From Betaproteobacteria bacterium (GTDB lineage: Bacteria; Pseudomonadota; Gammaproteobacteria; Burkholderiales; SG8-41): DNA of 64,000 nucleotides. The notes beneath the pieces are model-generated. The model worked only from the letters and a program-made list of their open reading frames with translations, did not search any database and was not told the origin of the DNA. The stretch covers positions 1 through 64,000 of the forward strand of contig JACPTK010000085.1 of assembly GCA_016192825.1 (NCBI GenBank). Direction: 5' to 3'. The translations under genes and the position numbers were made by a program. Of this stretch, positions 61,051 to 64,000 are shown piece by piece; the first letter of the stretch is position 1; every line of letters starts with the position of its first letter.

Positions 61051-61299
61051 ATGAAGAACATCACCATCACCCTCGATGAAGAGACCGCGCGCCGGGCGCG
61101 GGTGCGCGCCTCCGAGCGCGACATGAGCATGTCGCGCTACATCGGCGAGCTGGTGCGCAGGGACATCCGCGCGTCGGACGAATACCAGGAAGCGATGCAG
61201 CGCTACTTCAGCAGCAATCTCGTCATTCGCAGGCAGCCCGGTGAACGGCGTGCCACGCGCGACGAGCTGCACGACCGGGCCGCTCTTCGCTCCAAGTAA
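61051..61299 (+). CDS. Ribbon-helix-helix antitoxin (VapB-like) 1
   Basis: 82 aa: MKNITITLDEETARRARVRA, SERDMSMSRYIGELVRRDIR, then a variable tail that would wrap the toxin. The N-terminal beta strand and two helices form the RHH DNA-binding fold. It is followed 15 bp on by a second, shorter RHH protein and then the PIN toxin. Probably represses the operon through the palindrome at 60994. Confidence 0.85.
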   Translation: MKNITITLDEETARRARVRASERDMSMSRYIGELVRRDIRASDEYQEAMQRYFSSNLVIRRQPGERRATRDELHDRAALRSK

Positions 61300-61314
61300 G
61301 GGAGTCTCCGTCCA

Positions 61315-61494
61315 ATGAGGAAACTAACTGTCATTCTGGACGACAAGACCGTTACGTGGGACCGGAAACACGCCGCTCGGCAGACAGTGAGCTTGTCACG
61401 CTTCGTCGGCGAACTGGTCCGGCAGCAATGGCGCGGGCCGCAGCGCCGCTTGCGCGAGGAAATCTATGACCGCCCTGTGCTTCGTCGACGCTGA
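61315..61494 (+). CDS. Ribbon-helix-helix antitoxin-like protein 2
   Basis: 59 aa, MRKLTVILDDKTVTWDRKHA, ARQTVSLSRFVGELVRQQWR, then a basic tail PQRRLREEIYDRPVLRRR. It resembles antitoxin 1 (ITLDE/ILDDK, MSRYIGELVRR/LSRFVGELVRQ). Its end overlaps the start of the PIN gene by 29 bp in another frame, so its translation is coupled to the toxin. The ribosome site is GGGAGTCTCCGTCC. Confidence 0.75.
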   Translation: MRKLTVILDDKTVTWDRKHAARQTVSLSRFVGELVRQQWRGPQRRLREEIYDRPVLRRR

Positions 61495-61987
61495 CGTACT
61501 CATCTACGCCCGCGATCCCGAGGAGCCGTCAAAGCAAGACCGCGCCAAGGAATGGCTCAAGCACCTTTGGCGCGAGGGCCTTGGCCGGACGAGCACGCAG
61601 GTCCTGTCCGAGTTCTACGTCAACGTTACTCGCAAGCTCGCAGCACCGGTCACTCAAGAGGACGCCTGGCAGGAGGTGAAATCGTTCCTCGCCTGGAACC
61701 CGCATCCGGTTGATGCGGCACTGCTCGCCCGGGCGCGGGAGATCGAGCAGCGCTGGCGCCTGTCGTGGTGGGACAGCATGGTCGTCGCCGCGGCGCAGTT
61801 GCAGGGCTGCGCGCTGCTGCTGACCGAGGACCTGCAGGATGGCACGGCGTACGGCGGCGTGACGGTGCGCAGCCCTTTCACGCTCGACGTTCGCGAGCCC
61901 GTTCCGGCCTACGCCGTCGCGCCGGCCGCCAGGCCCCGCCACCGCGAACGCGGCAGGCCCAGGAAGGAGGAGCACATTCGCGGATAG
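61466..61987 (+). CDS. PIN-domain toxin (VapC-like) with basic C-terminal tail
   Basis: 173 aa. PIN acidic residues: Asp8 and Asp10 (CFVDADVLIYAR), Glu49 (TQVLSEFYVNV), Asp103 (SWWDSMVVAAAQ) and the LLTEDLQDG motif. The family cleaves RNA. After the usual PIN end (about residue 140) there is an extra tail PRHRERGRPRKEEHIRG, with an AT-hook-like RGRPRK. The start lies inside the second antitoxin gene. Confidence 0.88.
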   Translation: MTALCFVDADVLIYARDPEEPSKQDRAKEWLKHLWREGLGRTSTQVLSEFYVNVTRKLAAPVTQEDAWQEVKSFLAWNPHPVDAALLARAREIEQRWRLSWWDSMVVAAAQLQGCALLLTEDLQDGTAYGGVTVRSPFTLDVREPVPAYAVAPAARPRHRERGRPRKEEHIRG

Positions 61988-62000
61988 CGCACTCATCACA

Positions 62001-62029
62001 TTGTTTTTACGGCAGAAATGCCGTATGAT
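62001..62029 (+). promoter_or_regulatory. Putative prfC promoter
   Basis: TTGTTT at 62001-62006 and TATGAT at 62024-62029 with 17-bp spacing. The spacer contains the hairpin ACGGCA-GAAA-TGCCGT (62009-62024). The start codon of prfC follows 48 bp downstream. Confidence 0.55.
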
Positions 62030-62077
62030 GCGCGGCTTTCGTCGCGGGCCCCGGCCCGCCGGACGTATCACACGAGC

Positions 62078-63679
<1,602 letters not shown>

Positions 63680-63826
63680 CCGGCAGCCGGCCCCGTTGAG
63701 TCACCTGACCGTAGTTTGTAATTCTTCGCGGCCCCTTGTCCGCGCAGGGAACGATATCGGTGGGCAAGAACGCAAAGACCGGTCAAACTACCGGACCATT
63801 CAACAGTTAAACCACCGGAGGTTCCA

Positions 63827-63973
63827 ATGAGCGGACGCGGTCAGACGGGTCACAATCAGATGCTGAAAAGAAGGCGAGTGAAGCAATTGGCCAAGAAGCG
63901 CCTGATCCAGGCCGCCAAGAAGGCGGAGAAGCTGAGAAAGCAAAACGCCAGGATGAAACCTCCTGCCGCCTGA
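63827..63973 (+). CDS. Small Lys/Arg-rich protein
   Basis: 48 aa: MSGRGQTGHNQMLKRRRVKQ, LAKKRLIQAAKKAEKLRKQN, ARMKPPAA. Very basic, with a predicted single helix; the ribosome site GGAGG lies 5 bp upstream. Possibly a nucleic-acid- or ribosome-associated peptide. The 147 bp between prfC and this gene shows nothing else, and the remaining 27 bp to the window end hold nothing recognisable. Confidence 0.6.
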   Translation: MSGRGQTGHNQMLKRRRVKQLAKKRLIQAAKKAEKLRKQNARMKPPAA

Positions 63974-64000
63974 TGGGTGACGAACACGCCTTCACTACTT

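Noticed and set aside
61988-62077. Hairpin upstream of prfC as a terminator of the toxin gene
   Set aside because: A 6-bp stem without a T-run after it; it fits better as the spacer of the prfC promoter.

Overview
The window is a GC-rich stretch (with AT-richer islands near 19.4-20.7, 50.0-50.5 and 55.0-55.5 kb) of what is most likely a betaproteobacterial (Burkholderiales-type) chromosome. The evidence is an extreme expansion of periplasmic tripartite-tricarboxylate-transporter binding proteins (Bug/TctC family): 12 intact genes plus 3 fragments, with no TctA or TctB membrane gene in view. Housekeeping DNA appears only at the right end (prfC).

Layout. 0.2-5 kb: B12-binding radical SAM protein, DapA-like aldolase, a Bug protein and a VOC protein. 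5.3-17 kb: a truncated Bug gene, two copies of a GlcG-like/Bug module flanking an alpha/beta hydrolase and a D-2-hydroxyacid dehydrogenase, then PrpD, carboxymuconolactone-decarboxylase-like, dienelactone-hydrolase-like, two tandem Bug genes and a second D-2-hydroxyacid dehydrogenase. 17-21 kb: a Bug-PrpD-ComA-like operon next to the ruin of its probable LysR regulator. 21-25 kb: amidohydrolase, CMD-like, cupin, Bug. 25-27 kb: decayed genes and a degenerate IS5-family element. 27-31.7 kb: a Bug gene and a four-gene operon with two UGSC-type selenoproteins (in-frame TGA plus a perfect SECIS-like hairpin in each), each paired with a paralogous partner protein. 31.7-32.3 kb: higBA with an amber-interrupted toxin. 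32.8-38.9 kb: an operon for a pyrogallol-phloroglucinol-transhydroxylase-like molybdoenzyme (alpha fused to an SCP2-like domain, beta with a changed Fe-S motif) and a second molybdopterin oxidoreductase. 39-49.6 kb: a LysR-linked ComA/Bug/ComA operon, and a GntR-linked region of PrpD and Bug on one strand and an isocitrate-lyase-family enzyme plus ComA-like protein on the other. 50-60 kb: further PrpD/Bug pairs, a CoA-thioester module (acyl-CoA synthetase alpha, enoyl-CoA hydratase), Zn alcohol dehydrogenase, and a graveyard of broken genes with a MITE inserted in an IS3 remnant. 61-64 kb: toxin-antitoxin locus with two RHH antitoxins and a PIN toxin, prfC, and a small basic protein.

How the genes may work together (inference): the recurring cassette is a periplasmic Bug sensor/binder for a carboxylate, plus a cytosolic enzyme set (PrpD-type hydro-lyase, ComA-like TIM barrel, aldolase, dehydrogenase), usually with one LysR or GntR regulator. 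This looks like a catabolic island for diverse organic acids and hydroxylated aromatics. Several cassettes are decaying while others have been duplicated and partly gene-converted. Dispersed palindromic repeats lie in nearly every larger intergenic gap.

The most notable signals are the twin UGSC selenoprotein operon, four diverged ComA-like paralogues, and the modified transhydroxylase operon.
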